From Flaccisagitta enflata (lineage: Eukaryota; Chaetognatha; Sagittoidea; Aphragmophora): 64,000 bases of DNA. The translations under genes and the position numbers were made by a program. The stretch covers positions 26,784,001 through 26,848,000 of the forward strand of contig OZ231128.1 in the NCBI GenBank assembly GCA_965153355.1, read 5' to 3'. Positions 37,357 through 50,018 of this stretch are shown in pieces. Each line of letters opens with the position of its first letter. The stretch's first letter is position 1. The notes beneath the pieces were generated by a model that saw nothing but the letters and a program-made list of their open reading frames with translations, was not told the origin of the DNA and did no database searches.

Positions 37357-37560
37357 TTGGTCGCGTGCTAAGCAATTCTCACCACCCCGCTTTTTTGGTC
37401 CGTTCGTCGGTCCTTCCGTCCGTCACACTTTACTGTCACACTGTCCGTCACACCGTCACACCGTCACACCGTCACACCGTCCGTCACACTTTACACACTT
37501 TACTATTGTGTTTTTTTTTTTTTTTTTTTTTTGCAGCTTTTGGCTCCACTGTTGTTTTTT
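37357..37560 (-). mobile_element. Family A element, 5'-truncated
   Basis: The hairpin block GGTCGCGTGCTAAGCAATTC and a GGTCCGTTCGTCGG core match the left copy (11,347-11,548), but CCGTCACA repeats and poly(T) replace the 5' part. Confidence 0.65.
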
Positions 37561-37629
37561 TTTTTTTTTTTTTTCGTTCTTTCTTTCTCAGTATGTTTCC
37601 TTTCCTTTTTCCAATCTTTCTTTCATTCC

Positions 37630-37631
37630 GA

Positions 37632-37713
<82 letters not shown>

Positions 37714-37770
37714 GTCTCTCTCTCTTTCTTTCTTTCTTTCTTTCGTTTTCTTTCTTTCTTTCTAATCCGA
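37630..37770. repeat. (TTTC)n tetranucleotide tract
   Basis: Pair of the GAAA tract at 11,021-11,340. Confidence 0.95.
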
Positions 37771-39246
37771 AGGTAACCAAAAGGAAATAGCTACGTTTGT
37801 AATAATGAACCGTTATCTTTTATTCTCCTTTTTCGCTTGGCACAATTTAGAAATCACGCACACCAACCAATACCACATGAAAAACGCCTTCTCATGAGTA
37901 GTACTTTCCCAAACCCATTTTAACGATTGGTGACCTTGTAATCATTCATCACTTATATTTCCTAACCGACCTCTCTATGATCTCTAAGAGCAACCCATCT
38001 CGCCATGACAACATGAGAAAGGCAACACATCTTGTTGCATTAAAAACATAGTGAACGCTCAATTATGGTGGTCTTTCTTTCTCTCTCTCTCTCTCATCCT
38101 CCCGCTGCCCCCCCCCCCTTTTTGGCTGCGGCCCTGAAGGAGCCGTTCACCTTTGCCTTTACATACTACAGGGTGATCAATCTCAACTAGGAAAAATATT
38201 GAGATTTTACCATGAGATGCATTATCTCAATGATTTCAAATCATTTGTCTCAAAATATACTGTGACGATTTTTTGAGTAAAACAGTAAATTTATGCTTGG
38301 AGCACAATGAATCTTTTTTTTTTTTAATACATTTTTCTCTGAAACGATCCCACGGATGTAAAATTGGTTTCAAATGAAAAATATTTAAATCATACTTCAT
38401 TTAAGCCCAATCTAATATCAATGGTTGAAGCGATAACAAAAATTCAAGCAATCTCGTAAAAAGTATTGATGATAAAATGTAATTAATTTCAGCTTTAACT
38501 CCTTTAAGTGTTTAAATACTTACATCTAAGAGTAAAAGCTTGATATCATTTTCCTTCAGCTCTGTCTACACGCCCTTTCCTTTCTTGTCAGCTTTATCAC
38601 AAATCCAAGGATAATGGCACACATCATTGAAGCCTACAACTGAGCTTCATGGTGAAAATTTCGGTCTTAAGCCTGATATCAACTTTTAGGTCCAGGAATT
38701 AGCCTTGAGGTATAACCCAAATCTCAGCTGTGTGGCTATGATCGAAATCTCTGGGTCCAAATCTCAATCTCCAGACCCAAAAATCGACGAAATCAAAGTA
38801 TAAATCTTCTCTTCCCTAACCCAACCCCTGCAGCCAAACTCCGAGCCCCCATCATAATTCCTCAGCTCTATTAGGGCCACTGCCCCTCTGAATACCATAT
38901 ACTATGGGTCAACGGATACCGCTGACGCATCAAACGCTTTTGGGGCTATTCTCTCTCTTTCGATTTCTTTTTTATCCGGTTTATCTGGTATTTTTTCTTC
39001 TCATCTGAATGACTCTCTCTCTCTCTGTTCCTTTCTCTCTTTGCGGTTGCGCGTGTGCTGGTTTGAGAGCATCTTCTTCCCTTTGCGCTTCCTGTCCTAT
39101 AAATTCTGTTTTCCTTTCACTCCTTGACCTCTACTCGCTGCCCTTTGACCTCCTCTCCACTTTGGCCCCTGGACGTGATCTTTGGACCTTTTGAACAAGG
39201 AAATCCTGAATAACCCCATTGTCAGACCCTCAATTCTATCTCTGTT

Positions 39247-39515
39247 TTTAGTCGCGTGCTACGCAACTCTATAAGTCACTTTTTGGTTGGTCTGTCAGTC
39301 GGTCGGTCGGTCCGTCGGTCCGTTGGTCACAAAACTGTTTTAAAGGCTTTTTAAAGTGTAACTATTTTATATCTGAATGAAAGAAAAGAAATTTTGTTGA
39401 GTAAGCTCCTATTTCAAATGTCTTTTTGAAAAAAAATGTTTATCTGTCTGTCTGCCTGCCTTTTTTTGAAAGTGCCGACGCACGCGACTTAGGTCTAATG
39501 ACCTTGTTTTTTTCA
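39247..39515 (-). mobile_element. Family A element at the same site as 9,298-9,437
   Basis: Hairpin AGTCGCGTGCTACGCAACTC, a GGTCGGTCGGTCCG core, and reversed AACAAGGTCATTAGACC at its 5' end. The outer ends align with the left arm but the interior is about 130 bp longer and different. Confidence 0.65.
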
Positions 39516-40115
39516 AGGGTGGGGGGCAACGTACCAGGGGTGGGGCTCAAAAGAATACCGAGGGAAAATGATTTTTCTTATTTCACCAGAACCATTAATG
39601 GAAATGTGTACAGCAAAACCCGACAACACCGTGAATGGACCAACAAATTTCATCCATTTTAAGCGGATTTTTGTTAATGCCAAATTAAAGGAAAATAACA
39701 TGATTTACATGAAAGGACCCAAGTACATATTTGATTTCTATAACTATTGGATCTGTTATTGCGGGTTGTAACTGTATTGAACTTTAAAAAAAGTGGAAAA
39801 CATTCATTCAAGATCCAGCGGGAAAAAAACACTCATGCTTATTTGGCTTTTAAACTCCATTTCATAACAGTATTGTTGCAGCCTTTTCTCGACATTTGAG
39901 AGTAATTCATTTTATCAGCATCAGCTAACATGAAGAATACTCAAGAACAGGGTATACTTACCAGCTTTACTTCTGTATCTTTGTCTAAGAAACATCGACC
40001 AACGCAGTCATACTACTCTCACATATCAAAACCGTGCCTTGTAAATCAGAAGAAAAAAACCAGATTCATTCTGTGAGACAAAGTAGCCCTTACTTCCGCT
40101 CCACTACTGCAATTA

Positions 40116-40297
40116 AAACAAGGCCGGATACACGGCTGCCGATGTTGCATGCGGGTGGCCAGAGGCGGTGATAAAAAAGGTTAACTGGAGCGTTCGGCTA
40201 GATGCAGAAACGCAAAAGACGAGGGGGATGGACCGACTGACCGACCAACGGACCGACTGACTGGCGTCATAGAGTTGCGTAGCACGCGATTAAAAAT
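40116..40297 (+). mobile_element. Family A element (pair of 8,081-8,255)
   Basis: AACAAGGCCGGATACACGGC at the 5' end, a GACCGACC core and a 3' AGTTGCGTAGCACGCGATT hairpin plus AAAAA. It is a complete copy shared by both arms. Confidence 0.75.
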
Positions 40298-40416
40298 ATT
40301 CGAGCTTCACGGTTCAAGGGTACAGCGGAGCAGTCTTTCTTGACCTATGCACAACAACTGTTGCCTTTCTTTCTCTTTCTGGCGTCATCGGCAATTAAGG
40401 AGGAAAAAGAGGAAGA

Positions 40417-40442
40417 GATGATGATAATGATGAAATGATGAA

Positions 40443-40481
<39 letters not shown>

Positions 40482-40570
40482 CGGATGATGATGATGATTA
40501 GAAAGAGGAGGAGGAGAAGGAAGAGGAGGAGGATGATTGATCAAGATGGGGACGAGTTGATGATGATGTA

Positions 40571-40612
<42 letters not shown>

Positions 40613-40619
40613 AATGATC

Positions 40620-40660
<41 letters not shown>

Positions 40661-40765
40661 CATGATCATGATCATGATGATTAGAAAGAGGAGGAGAAGG
40701 AAGGGGAGGAGAAGGAAGAGGAGGACGATGATTGATCAAGATGGTGACGAGTTGATGATGATGTA

Positions 40766-40803
<38 letters not shown>

Positions 40804-40822
40804 CGATGATGACGATGATGAC

Positions 40823-40861
<39 letters not shown>

Positions 40862-40866
40862 GATGA

Positions 40867-40907
<41 letters not shown>

Positions 40908-41030
40908 CACGATGATGATGATGGTGATGATGATTATGTTGATGATAAGAAAGAGGAGGAGGAGAACGAAGAGGAGGAGGATGATTGATCAAGATGGTGA
41001 CGAGTTGATGACAATGTAGATGATGATGAC

Positions 41031-41118
<88 letters not shown>

Positions 41119-41149
41119 GATGATGATGATGATGATGGCGATGATGACA

Positions 41150-41193
<44 letters not shown>

Positions 41194-41316
41194 CACGATG
41201 ATGATGATGGTGATGATGATTATGTTGATGATAAGAAAGAGGAGGAGGAGAACGAAGAGGAGGAGGATGATTGATCAAGATGGTGACGAGTTGATGACAA
41301 TGTAGATGATGATGAC

Positions 41317-41371
<55 letters not shown>

Positions 41372-41398
41372 GATGATGATGATGATGATGATGATGAA

Positions 41399-41494
<96 letters not shown>

Positions 41495-41632
41495 AATGAT
41501 GAAGATGATGATGATGTTGATAATGGTGATGATGATTATGTTGATGATTAGAAAGAGGAGGAGGAGAAGGAAGAAGAGGAGGATGATTGATCAAGATGTT
41601 GACGAGTTGATGATAATGTAGATGATGATGAC

Positions 41633-41717
<85 letters not shown>

Positions 41718-41741
41718 GATGATGCTGATGATGATGATGAA

Positions 41742-41774
<33 letters not shown>

Positions 41775-41782
41775 AATGATGG

Positions 41783-41814
<32 letters not shown>

Positions 41815-41861
41815 CTGATGATGATGATGAATTTGATGATGATGAATTTGATGATGATGAC

Positions 41862-41933
<72 letters not shown>

Positions 41934-41970
41934 AATGATAATGATGATGATGATAATGATGAATATGACA
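40417..41970. repeat. (GAT)n trinucleotide super-array, about 1.5 kb
   Basis: TGA/GAT repeats punctuated by GAAAGAGGAGGAGGAGAA-type and TTGATCAAGATG blocks at about 40,500, 40,685, 40,950, 41,240 and 41,550, so units of about 250-300 bp have multiplied. It is longer than the left-arm array, which has fewer blocks. Confidence 0.97.
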
Positions 41971-42111
41971 CCAGAAAACAGATGGCATAAATTAATTACA
42001 GCCGGAGGACATGGAATCACGTTGTCCGTTGTTGCCGAGGTTCTTCCCTGGTGAATTTATGATGAAGATAAACAAAGCTCGGATTTATAAGGCAGGAGTA
42101 ACTATGGCAAA

Positions 42112-42233
42112 AAAACTAGGCCAAGTAGGCCAATAAGGTGCGACGTGTGGATCGTCGAACGAATGCGTTACCCGACCAACAGACCGACCGATGGACACAG
42201 CCAGTTATAGAGGTGCTTTGTCGCACCTAAAAA
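42112..42233 (+). mobile_element. Family A2 element, right arm only
   Basis: TAGGCCAAGTAGGCCAATAA at the 5' end, sub-terminal AAGGTGCG, a GACCGACC core, hairpin AGGTGC-TTTGTC-GCACCT (42,211-42,228), then AAAAAA. The left arm has only an A-rich AAAGAAAAAGC at this site, an empty site. Confidence 0.8.
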
Positions 42234-42410
42234 AGCGAACAACATCTTTGTCATTTTTAAGATCTAAGCAATGTGGCGATCATCAAGTTGTAAATGGTTG
42301 TGCTTTCACTTCATATAAGTCTGCCAAGACCTGTCCTTCTCAAAACGATTGCAAAATCTTTTTTGTCAGTGCATGTTTCTCTGTGTCTCCACCCCATCCT
42401 TATTTGCTCT

Positions 42411-42429
42411 CTCTCTCTCTCTCTCTCTT

Positions 42430-42476
<47 letters not shown>
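42411..42476. repeat. (CT)n microsatellite
   Basis: Imperfect CT, pair of the much longer GA at 6,335-6,491. Confidence 0.95.
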
Positions 42477-42478
<2 letters not shown>

Positions 42479-42589
42479 AGGAGGCCAATGCCAGCGAAGC
42501 GTAAAGGGGGTTCACTTGAAGGAGAAAATTATCGTCTTATTTTGTTGCGTTTCCTTTCCTTTCGTTTCCTCCTTTACCCGCCCTCTCTG

Positions 42590-42800
42590 CCCCTTTATGC
42601 CTTTCCATTTCCCCCTTGGTCCATATTGCCTTTCCATTTCACCCTTTGTCTATTTTGCCTTTCCATTTCCTCCTTTCCCCATTTTGCCTTTCCATTTCCC
42701 CCTTTGTCCACTTTGCCTTTCCATTTCACCCTTTGTCTATTTTGCCTTTCCATTTCCTCCTTTCCCCATTTTGCCTTTCCATTTCCTCCTTTGCCCCTTT
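42590..42800. repeat. 29-bp minisatellite, about 7 copies
   Basis: Reverse-complement units TTTCCATTTCNCCCTTTGTC plus CATTTTGCC. The arm-paired left arrays together have over 40 units. Confidence 0.92.
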
Positions 42801-42803
42801 TTG

Positions 42804-44168
42804 GGCAGCGGCCCTGAAGGGGACGAAGTCCTGTAGAATACAGGGGGAATCTGTCCGTCCGTACGTCCGTACGTCCCGCCTGCTCCATCCTTTGGGGCCA
42901 ATTCTGACCCAGTTTCTGCCAAATCTAAACAATATGGCCAAAATCTATGCAAAATGGCTTAAATCCAAGCATAATGGCCCAATTCCAAGCATAATGGCCC
43001 AAATCTGGTCAAAATCTAGGTATTGGAGGCCATTTTGCATGGATATGGGCCATTTTGCCTAGATTTGGGCCATATTGCTTGGATTTGGGCTATTTGGCAG
43101 AAATTGGGTCAGAATTAGGGGGGGCACGCAGGGTATCCAAAATGGCGGAAGAATTGATTTTTTTCTTTATTCCCATAGTTTTATGCCCAATTAAGCAGAA
43201 TCCGCAGTCAAATCAATTCTTCCGGCTATGGAAGTTGGAAAAAAGTGAGGTTGAACATGTCAACAAGGAACGAAAAAAATATCTATCAGCAATCATCATA
43301 ACTTATATCAAGAGAGCATTTTGTTGTTCAACCAAATTCATACACTGAATGGTTGATCACCACTTATCTACGTTTTCCATAACACTATGATTCACAACCA
43401 TCGAGAACCATTTGTAATCAAAGACTAGAAACTGGCCAAAGAATTTTCTGGTAGTCATTTTTCCGATCCATAAAATGAAAAATAATACAACAGAGAATCT
43501 CGAATTTGCTCAGTAAAAAATGATGGTACCCTAAAAAAGTCTTTTACACATCTAAGGCTACGTTCGTCGTCTGGGTCAGAATAGGCCCCAAAGGAGACCA
43601 AGCCCTGAGGATGGGGCGGGGGGGACGAACAGACAGATGGACAGATGGACGTCAGGGTGGTCCCGAATTGGGTCAAATTTCATATATTGATATTAGGGAT
43701 GTGGAAGCGATTGACCGCTTCCATTTTAGAGGATGGGATAGCTACTAGTATTTGAACTGTAAAATGGAAGCGGAAGCGGAAGCGGAAGCGGAAGCGGTGG
43801 AAGCGGCATTAAAATCGACCGCTTCCACATCCCTAATTGATATACTTGAGGCCTTTGCACAAATGTCCAATAAAAGATGGATTTCTCACAAGCTGGGGTG
43901 TGAAATCAAACAAGAAACCTTGTCGGCAAAACTATTGGTTTGCTATGGGGTTTTTTTTATTGCCATAGGAAGCCTATAGTTTTGCCGCCATGGTTTAATC
44001 TTCAAATTCAGACCTCTACTTGTAGGAAAACCTTCTTTTTTGGTACATTTATGCAAAAAACTAGAGTATGTCATTTTTTTAAATTTGACCCTATTTTGTG
44101 ACGGACGGACGGACGGACAGATTCCCCCTGTGTTCTACAGGACTTCATCCCCTTCGGGGCCGCTACCC
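42804..44168. mobile_element. Family B element, expanded by insertions
   Basis: Left end GGGCAGCGGCCCTGAAGGGG and right end CTTCGGGGCCGCTACCC match the left-arm element at 3,813-4,283, but about 900 bp of extra sequence lies between, including the small TIR element at 43,696-43,833. Confidence 0.6.
43696..43833. mobile_element. 138-bp TIR element with (GGAAGC)n core
   Basis: GGGATGTGGAAGCG at the left is the inverse of CGCTTCCACATCCC at the right, with TA on both sides (43,694-43,695 and 43,834-43,835). Most of the element can fold on itself. It is absent from the left-arm family B copy. Confidence 0.6.
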
Positions 44169-44705
44169 TGCTCCCCCTCAACTTAAATCACACACTACTC
44201 AAGCAGGGCACGGGTACCGCTGACCACTTACTGCCTTTGGGCTGCCATTGCCTTTCCATTTCCTCCTTTGCCCCTTTTGGGCAGCGGCTCCAAAGGAGAC
44301 AAAGTCCTGTAATACAGAGCAAACAAACAAAGTCCTAAAACACAGGGGGTGGACTTTCGTTTGTTCGTTCGTCCTTCCGTCCATTCATTCATCCTTCCGT
44401 CCGTTCATTTACCCCCCCCCCCCCATCAGGCCTGCCTTTCAAACCTAACTAATCGCCCAAGGACAATATGTGGTCAGCGATACCCGTTGCCATGCTCTTT
44501 GAGATTGTAAATTTGAAGCCAGAGAGGGCTGGTTTGAGGCCTTAGAGGGCGGATTTTAGGCCTGAGAAGGTGGATTTGAGGTCTCAAAGGCCTAAAGGGG
44601 GCCTGTGGGGGGCTGACAAATGAACAAACGGACAGAAGGAGGCATGAACAAAATTTCCCTGGTGATCTACAGGACTTTGTCCCCTTCGGAGCCGCTGCCC
44701 AAAAA
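44169..44705. mobile_element. Family B fragments
   Basis: Reversed head (GGGTACCGCTGACCACTTAC at about 44,208), GGGCAGCGGCTCCAAAGG at 44,278, a CCGTCC core, a second head at about 44,470, GAGGCCTTAGAGGGC repeats and a closing CTTCGGAGCCGCTGCCC at 44,684-44,700. Confidence 0.6.
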
Positions 44706-45098
44706 CTGTCTTCTCAGCCTCGAGCCCCAAACCAGCACTTTCAGGCTTCAAATTTTTTTCATTCTATTCTTTTTTTCACAAGCTGATTCAATTATGAAAA
44801 TGGGGGGGGGGGGGAATTACGGGGGTGATAAATGCAGGAAATACGGTTGATCCCCCTCTCGCGTTTGCACCTCGGCGTACAGATCGTTACTATCTCTTTT
44901 TAGTCTGATGACGAATCGTCATCGCATGCACCGGTTATACTATCATTTTTGGTTTGATGATTATGCCTAAAGTGGTCTTCGATCTTTTTTTCGCTCACTT
45001 GCACTGTACCTCTAAAATGCGATTAGGTAAATATAATATTTACCGTAAACATTGTTTCAACACTCTTTCGTCTCTTCTTTCCCCTTGCTTCCTATTTT

Positions 45099-45145
45099 TA
45101 GATGCGTCCTCGCATCTCTATAAGAGGGTTTGTCGGTCCGTGCCA
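45099..45145 (-). mobile_element. Family A 3' end (pair of 3,535-3,583)
   Basis: AGATGCG-TCCT-CGCATCT hairpin at 45,100-45,117 followed by CTATAAGAGGGTTTGTCGG. Confidence 0.6.
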
Positions 45146-45208
45146 ATATTTCCCTTCACTTCCATTCTCTTTTATTCTTCTCCTTCTTTCTCCTGTTTCT
45201 TTCCCTTC

Positions 45209-45419
45209 TTTTAGTCGCGGACATGCGACTTTACACCTTGCTGTGTCGGTCGGTCGGTCCGTCGGTAACATTTTTGAATTACCGTTGTTTTTTGTCTTTT
45301 TATGGTGTTTTATGACACAGAAAGGTATGTAAGTGTAAAATACTGTTGTACTGTCGTTCTGTATTACTATATTGCCCCTCCTCAACCATCCGCGACTTTT
45401 GCTCTGTCTTGGGCTCGTT
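45209..45419 (-). mobile_element. Family A element (pair of 3,258-3,468)
   Basis: Perfect hairpin arms AGTCGC/GCGACT around GGACAT, then a GGTCGGTCGGTCCG core and a reversed 5' end. Confidence 0.65.
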
Positions 45420-45546
45420 TCTTTACCCTTCCGCCAAAGCGATCGCTACCTCCACTTCCGTTCTCTTTCATCCTTCCATTTCCTTCTTTTGTTCTTTCGT
45501 CCCTCAAATCTCTTTAATGCGTTTGTGGTGTACATGTGCATGTACA

Positions 45547-45774
<228 letters not shown>

Positions 45775-45999
45775 TAGTTTTTGGTCAGAAACTATTTGCG
45801 AGATGTTCACCTTACATCCTCGTCTTAATGTCTCCATTATCACCCACACAATCCTCGCTGTCCGTTTTTGCCAGTCTCTGTTTGCCTATCTGCTCCCTTC
45901 TGTTCTAATCTGGGTTTGTCTTTCTTTTTTCTTTGACCAAACGTCCGTCCGTGTCTGTCTGTCTCTTTTTTTACTGTCTCATTCCGTCTCTATTTCTCT

Positions 46000-46017
46000 T
46001 TCTCTTTCTCTTTCTCT

Positions 46018-46083
<66 letters not shown>

Positions 46084-46126
46084 GTTCTGTCTCTCTCTCT
46101 CTCTGTCTCTTTCTCTCTGTCTCTTT

Positions 46127-46160
<34 letters not shown>

Positions 46161-46262
46161 ACTCTCTCACTCACTCACTCACTCACTCTCTCTCTTACTC
46201 ACTCTACACTCACCTCTACTCACTCTTCACTTCTCACTCACTCACTCACTCACTCACGTTTT
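46000..46262. repeat. Pyrimidine tract (TTTCTC)n-(CT)n-(ACTC)n
   Basis: Counterpart of 2,395-2,812, rearranged and shorter. Confidence 0.94.
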
Positions 46263-46364
46263 CTCTCTTTTTGTGTTCCACGATAGTGGAACACTAAAGT
46301 CTCAGAATTTTCTCCGTTAGTTAGTTAGTTAGTTAGTTTTCTCCGTTAGTTTTGTCTGTCCGTG

Positions 46365-48190
46365 CGTATGTCACACCACCTAGTTTTCTCAAATGTATGT
46401 CACACAGCCCAGAATTCTCCGATATAAGCCACATCTCCCAGTTTTCTCCGATGTATGTCACACCACCCAGTTTTCTCCAATGTATGTCACACCACCCAGT
46501 TTTCTCTAATGTATGTCACACAAACCAGAATTCTCCAATGTATGTCACACCATCCAGTTTTCTCCGATGTATGTCACAGAGCCCAAAATTCTCCGATGTA
46601 TGTCACAATATCCAGTTTTCTCCGACTTATGTCAAACAGCCCAGAATTCTCCGATGTATGTCACACAACCCAGTTTTTTCTAAAGTATGTCACACCACCC
46701 AGTTTTCTCCAATGTATGTCACACAGCCCAGAATTCTCCGATGTATGTCACACCAGCCAGTTTTTTCAAATGTATGTCACACAGCCAAAATTCTCTGATG
46801 TATGTAACACTATCCAGGTTTTTCCAATGTATGTCACACAGCCCAGAGTTCTCCGATGTATGTTGCACCACCCAGTTTTCTCTGATGTATGTTACACCAC
46901 CCAGTTTTCTCCAATGTATGTCACACAGCCCAGAATTCTCCGATGTGTGTCACACTATCCAGTTTTCTCCGATGTATGTCACACCACCCAGTTTTCTCTG
47001 ATGTATGTCACACAGCCCAGAATTCTCCGATGTATGTCACACCACCCAGTTTTCTCCAATGTATGTCACACCACCCAGCTTTCTCCGATGTATGTCACAC
47101 AGCCCAGAATTCTCCGATGTATGTCACACCACCCAGTTTTCTCCGATGTATGTCACACAGCCCAGAATTCTCCGATGTATGTCACACCACCCAGTTTTCT
47201 CCGATGTATGTCACACAACCCAGAAGTCTCCGATGTATGTCACACCAACCAGTTTTCTGCGATGTATGTCACACCACCCAGTTTTCTCCAATGTATGTCA
47301 CACAGCCCAGAATTCTCCAATGTATGTCACACCACCCAGTTTTCTCCAATGTATGTCACACAACCCAGAATTCTCTTATGTATGTCACACCACCCAGTTT
47401 TCTCCGATGTATATCACACCACCCAGCTTTCTCCAATGTATGTCACACGGCCCAGAATTCTCCAATGTATGTCACACCAACTAATTTTCTCCGATGTATG
47501 TCACACAGCCCAGAATTCTCCAATGTATGTCACACCATCCAGTTTTCTCCAATGTATGTCACACAACCCAGAATTCTTCGATGTATGTCACACCACCCAG
47601 TTTTCTCCAATGTATGTCACACAGCTCAGAAATCTCCGATGTATGTCACACCACCCAGTTTTCTCCAATGTATGTCAAACAGCCCAGAATTCTCCGATGT
47701 ATGTCACACCACTGAGTTATTTCCGATGTATGTCACACAGCCCAGAATTCTCCAATGTATGTCACACCACCCAGTTTTCTCCAATGTATGTCACACCACC
47801 CAGAATTCTTCAATGTATGTCACACCACCCAGTTTTCTCCAATGTATGTCACACAGCCCAGAATTCTCTGATGTTTGTCACACCACCCAGAATTCTTCAA
47901 TGTATGTCACACCACCCAGTTTTCTCCAATGTATGTCACACCACCCAGAATTCTTCAATGTATGTCACACCACCCAGTTTTCTCCAATGTATGTCACACC
48001 ACCCAGTTTTTTCCAATATATGTCACACAGCCCAGAATTCTCCGATGTATGTCACACCATCCAGTTTTTCTCCAATGTATGTCACACAGCCCTGTATTCT
48101 TTGATGTACATTACACCACCTAGTTTGTTCCAATGTATGTCACACAGCCCTGTATTTTCCAATGTATGTCACACAACCCTGCTTTCTCCA
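46365..48190. repeat. 29-bp minisatellite, about 63 copies, two unit types
   Basis: Units of TGTATGTCACACCACCCAG plus TTTTCTCCRA intermixed with TGTATGTCACACAGCCCAG plus AATTCTCCRA. All three plus-strand frames lack stops, giving overlapping ORFs of several hundred codons with a 29-residue period; coding is not supported. Confidence 0.97.
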
Positions 48191-48208
48191 CACACATACA
48201 CACACATA

Positions 48209-48252
<44 letters not shown>
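48186..48252. repeat. (CA)n microsatellite
   Basis: CA repeat joining the 29-bp array to a 22-bp array. Confidence 0.95.
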
Positions 48253-48255
<3 letters not shown>

Positions 48256-48435
48256 GCGGCAGTGGGACCGCCCACAGGCGGCAGTGGGACCACCCTAGGT
48301 GGCAGTGGGACCGCCCACAGGCGGCAGTGGGGCCGCCCACAGGCGGCAATGGGACCGCCCACAGGCGGCAGTGAGGCCGCCCTTAGGCGGCAGTGAGGTC
48401 GCCCATGGATGGTAGTTAGGCCGCCCACAGGTGGC
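48253..48435. repeat. 22-bp GC-rich minisatellite, about 8 copies
   Basis: Unit AGGCGGCAGTGGGACCGCCC plus AC. Each unit has GGCGG and CCGCC that can pair. Confidence 0.9.
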
Positions 48436-48689
48436 CATTATCTACAGCACAGATTTTTCTGGTTATTATTATCAGACTTGTGTTATGAATTATTGCCTTT
48501 CTTTTTCACGCCAAATCAAGTTTTCGTGGAACACAAAATGGCGAACGCCACTAGTTTTCTCTCGGCCCACGGTTTGGTCGGCGCCTCAGGGTCCAGAGGC
48601 CATGAAAAACGAGCGCGAAACTGCTTCATCAAGACGCCGTTACTAAGAGTGAGGTCGACGAGAGTGTATCAGGAAGGAGGTGCGCCCGC

Positions 48690-48825
48690 TACCATGGCCG
48701 CCGCCATCACAGCCGCCGCCTCCACCGCTACCGCCACCGCCGCCGCCACCGCCACCGCCATCACAGCCGCCACCGCCACTGCTACCGCCACCGCCAAAAC
48801 CGCCACACCACCGACGCGGCATTTT
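48690..48825. repeat. GC-rich trinucleotide array
   Basis: GCC/ACC triplets, pair of 2,028-2,272. Confidence 0.85.
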
Positions 48826-49056
48826 TTTTATTTGCCCGCGACGATTAGCTCACTTTGACGTAGCACCGGGTAGAAATGGGCGCAGGCGCAGAGCAGAGGC
48901 TCGTTTGGCGTGGTGGGGACGAGGGGGGGGGGGGTTAGAGAAAGGTATCTTTCTATCAGAAGGGCTGTTGGTCAAGTCGTTCATGGTAGCGGCCCCAAAC
49001 GGCTGATGTCCGCAGGGGTGAATCTCCATCCCACCAAACTTTTCTCCCCCCCCCCT

Positions 49057-49570
49057 TCGGGTGTGTCAATATATAAAAGGTCTTTTGATCAGCTCATCAT
49101 CATCAGGGAGTGTGAAGACACTAATTATAAAACACTTACCATTTTTATTTTTTTCAATTTCAATTATCTTCCGTTTTTTTAGCGCGAGTAAAGATTGTCA
49201 AAAATATATATACTTTTAGCGACTCTACCCAGTTTTGTTGAAAATGAGACTAATACATCATTCAAAAAATTATGGTTTTTTTTGTTACTATTTCTTCTTA
49301 TGAAAAATAAAATATTTTGACCAATTCTTTTTAGATTAAAGAATAAGATAAGAAATGGGTTCTGATTTTTATTCTTATGATCAAGAATCCCGGTGCAAAA
49401 CCAGCTGCACTACAATATACAAATTAGGGGCTAAATGGAAATTTGAAAAAAACGGATGATGAATGAAATTAAGAATAACAAAAATGGTAAGTACCTTAGA
49501 ATTAGTGTCCCAACACTCCTTGATGATGACGATCTGATCAAAAAAGTTTTTTAAATTTTGACACACCCGA
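49057..49570. mobile_element. 514-bp long-TIR element, possible 9-bp TSD
   Basis: About 100-bp inverted ends begin TCGGGTGTGTCAA and include TTTTGATCAG and GACACTAATT blocks at both sides. CCCCCCCCT flanks both ends (49,048-49,056 and 49,571-49,579). Long TIRs with a 9-bp duplication resemble Mutator-like elements, but the C-run duplication could be slippage. Absent from the left arm. Confidence 0.6.
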
Positions 49571-49776
49571 CCCCCCCCTCCCTCCGCCGCATCATTGGCT
49601 CAAATTTAGCTCTTTAAGACCCTGAATAAGTCCTCTCAGACCCCAAATCAGCCCTCTTAGATCCAAAGTCAGCCTGCTCACGCTTGTATTCAGACCTCAT
49701 TGGCCTCAAATTTGCTCTGTGATGTCTCAAATTTGCCCTCTCAGGTCTCAAATCTGTCCTCATCTCTAACCTCTAT

Positions 49777-49921
<145 letters not shown>

Positions 49922-49949
49922 AATCTTGCTCGATTTTGTGCAAACCAGG

Positions 49950-50018
49950 AAAAACGCCACGGACGGACAGACGCACCCACAGACGGACAAAGCCTCTTAA
50001 AGAGATGCGAGGACGCAT
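49950..50018 (+). mobile_element. Family A 3' end (AGATGCG hairpin)
   Basis: GACGGACAGACG core, CTCTTAAAG, hairpin AGATGCG-AGGA-CGCATCT, then TGAAAA. Confidence 0.6.

Larger units (their letters stand above)
46272..48535. repeat. 2.26-kb insertion bounded by TGTGTTCCACGA repeats
   Basis: TGTGTTCCACGA at 46,272-46,283 is the inverse of TCGTGGAACACA at 48,524-48,535. The left-arm site has neither. The left end also forms a hairpin, GTGTTCCAC-GATA-GTGGAACAC. About 20 extra bases lie outside the right repeat, so exact ends are uncertain. Confidence 0.6.

Noticed and set aside
43691-43700. TTAGGG telomere-like motif
   Set aside because: A single occurrence that is part of a short TIR; no tandem telomeric repeat.
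46365-48190. CRISPR-like array (29-bp repeat length)
   Set aside because: Units are contiguous without unique spacers, and the context is a eukaryotic minisatellite.
46455-48298. ORFs of 549 and 469 codons with a 29-residue period
   Set aside because: The 29-bp unit has no stop in any plus-strand frame, so overlapping frames are open; no start context, splice or domain supports translation.
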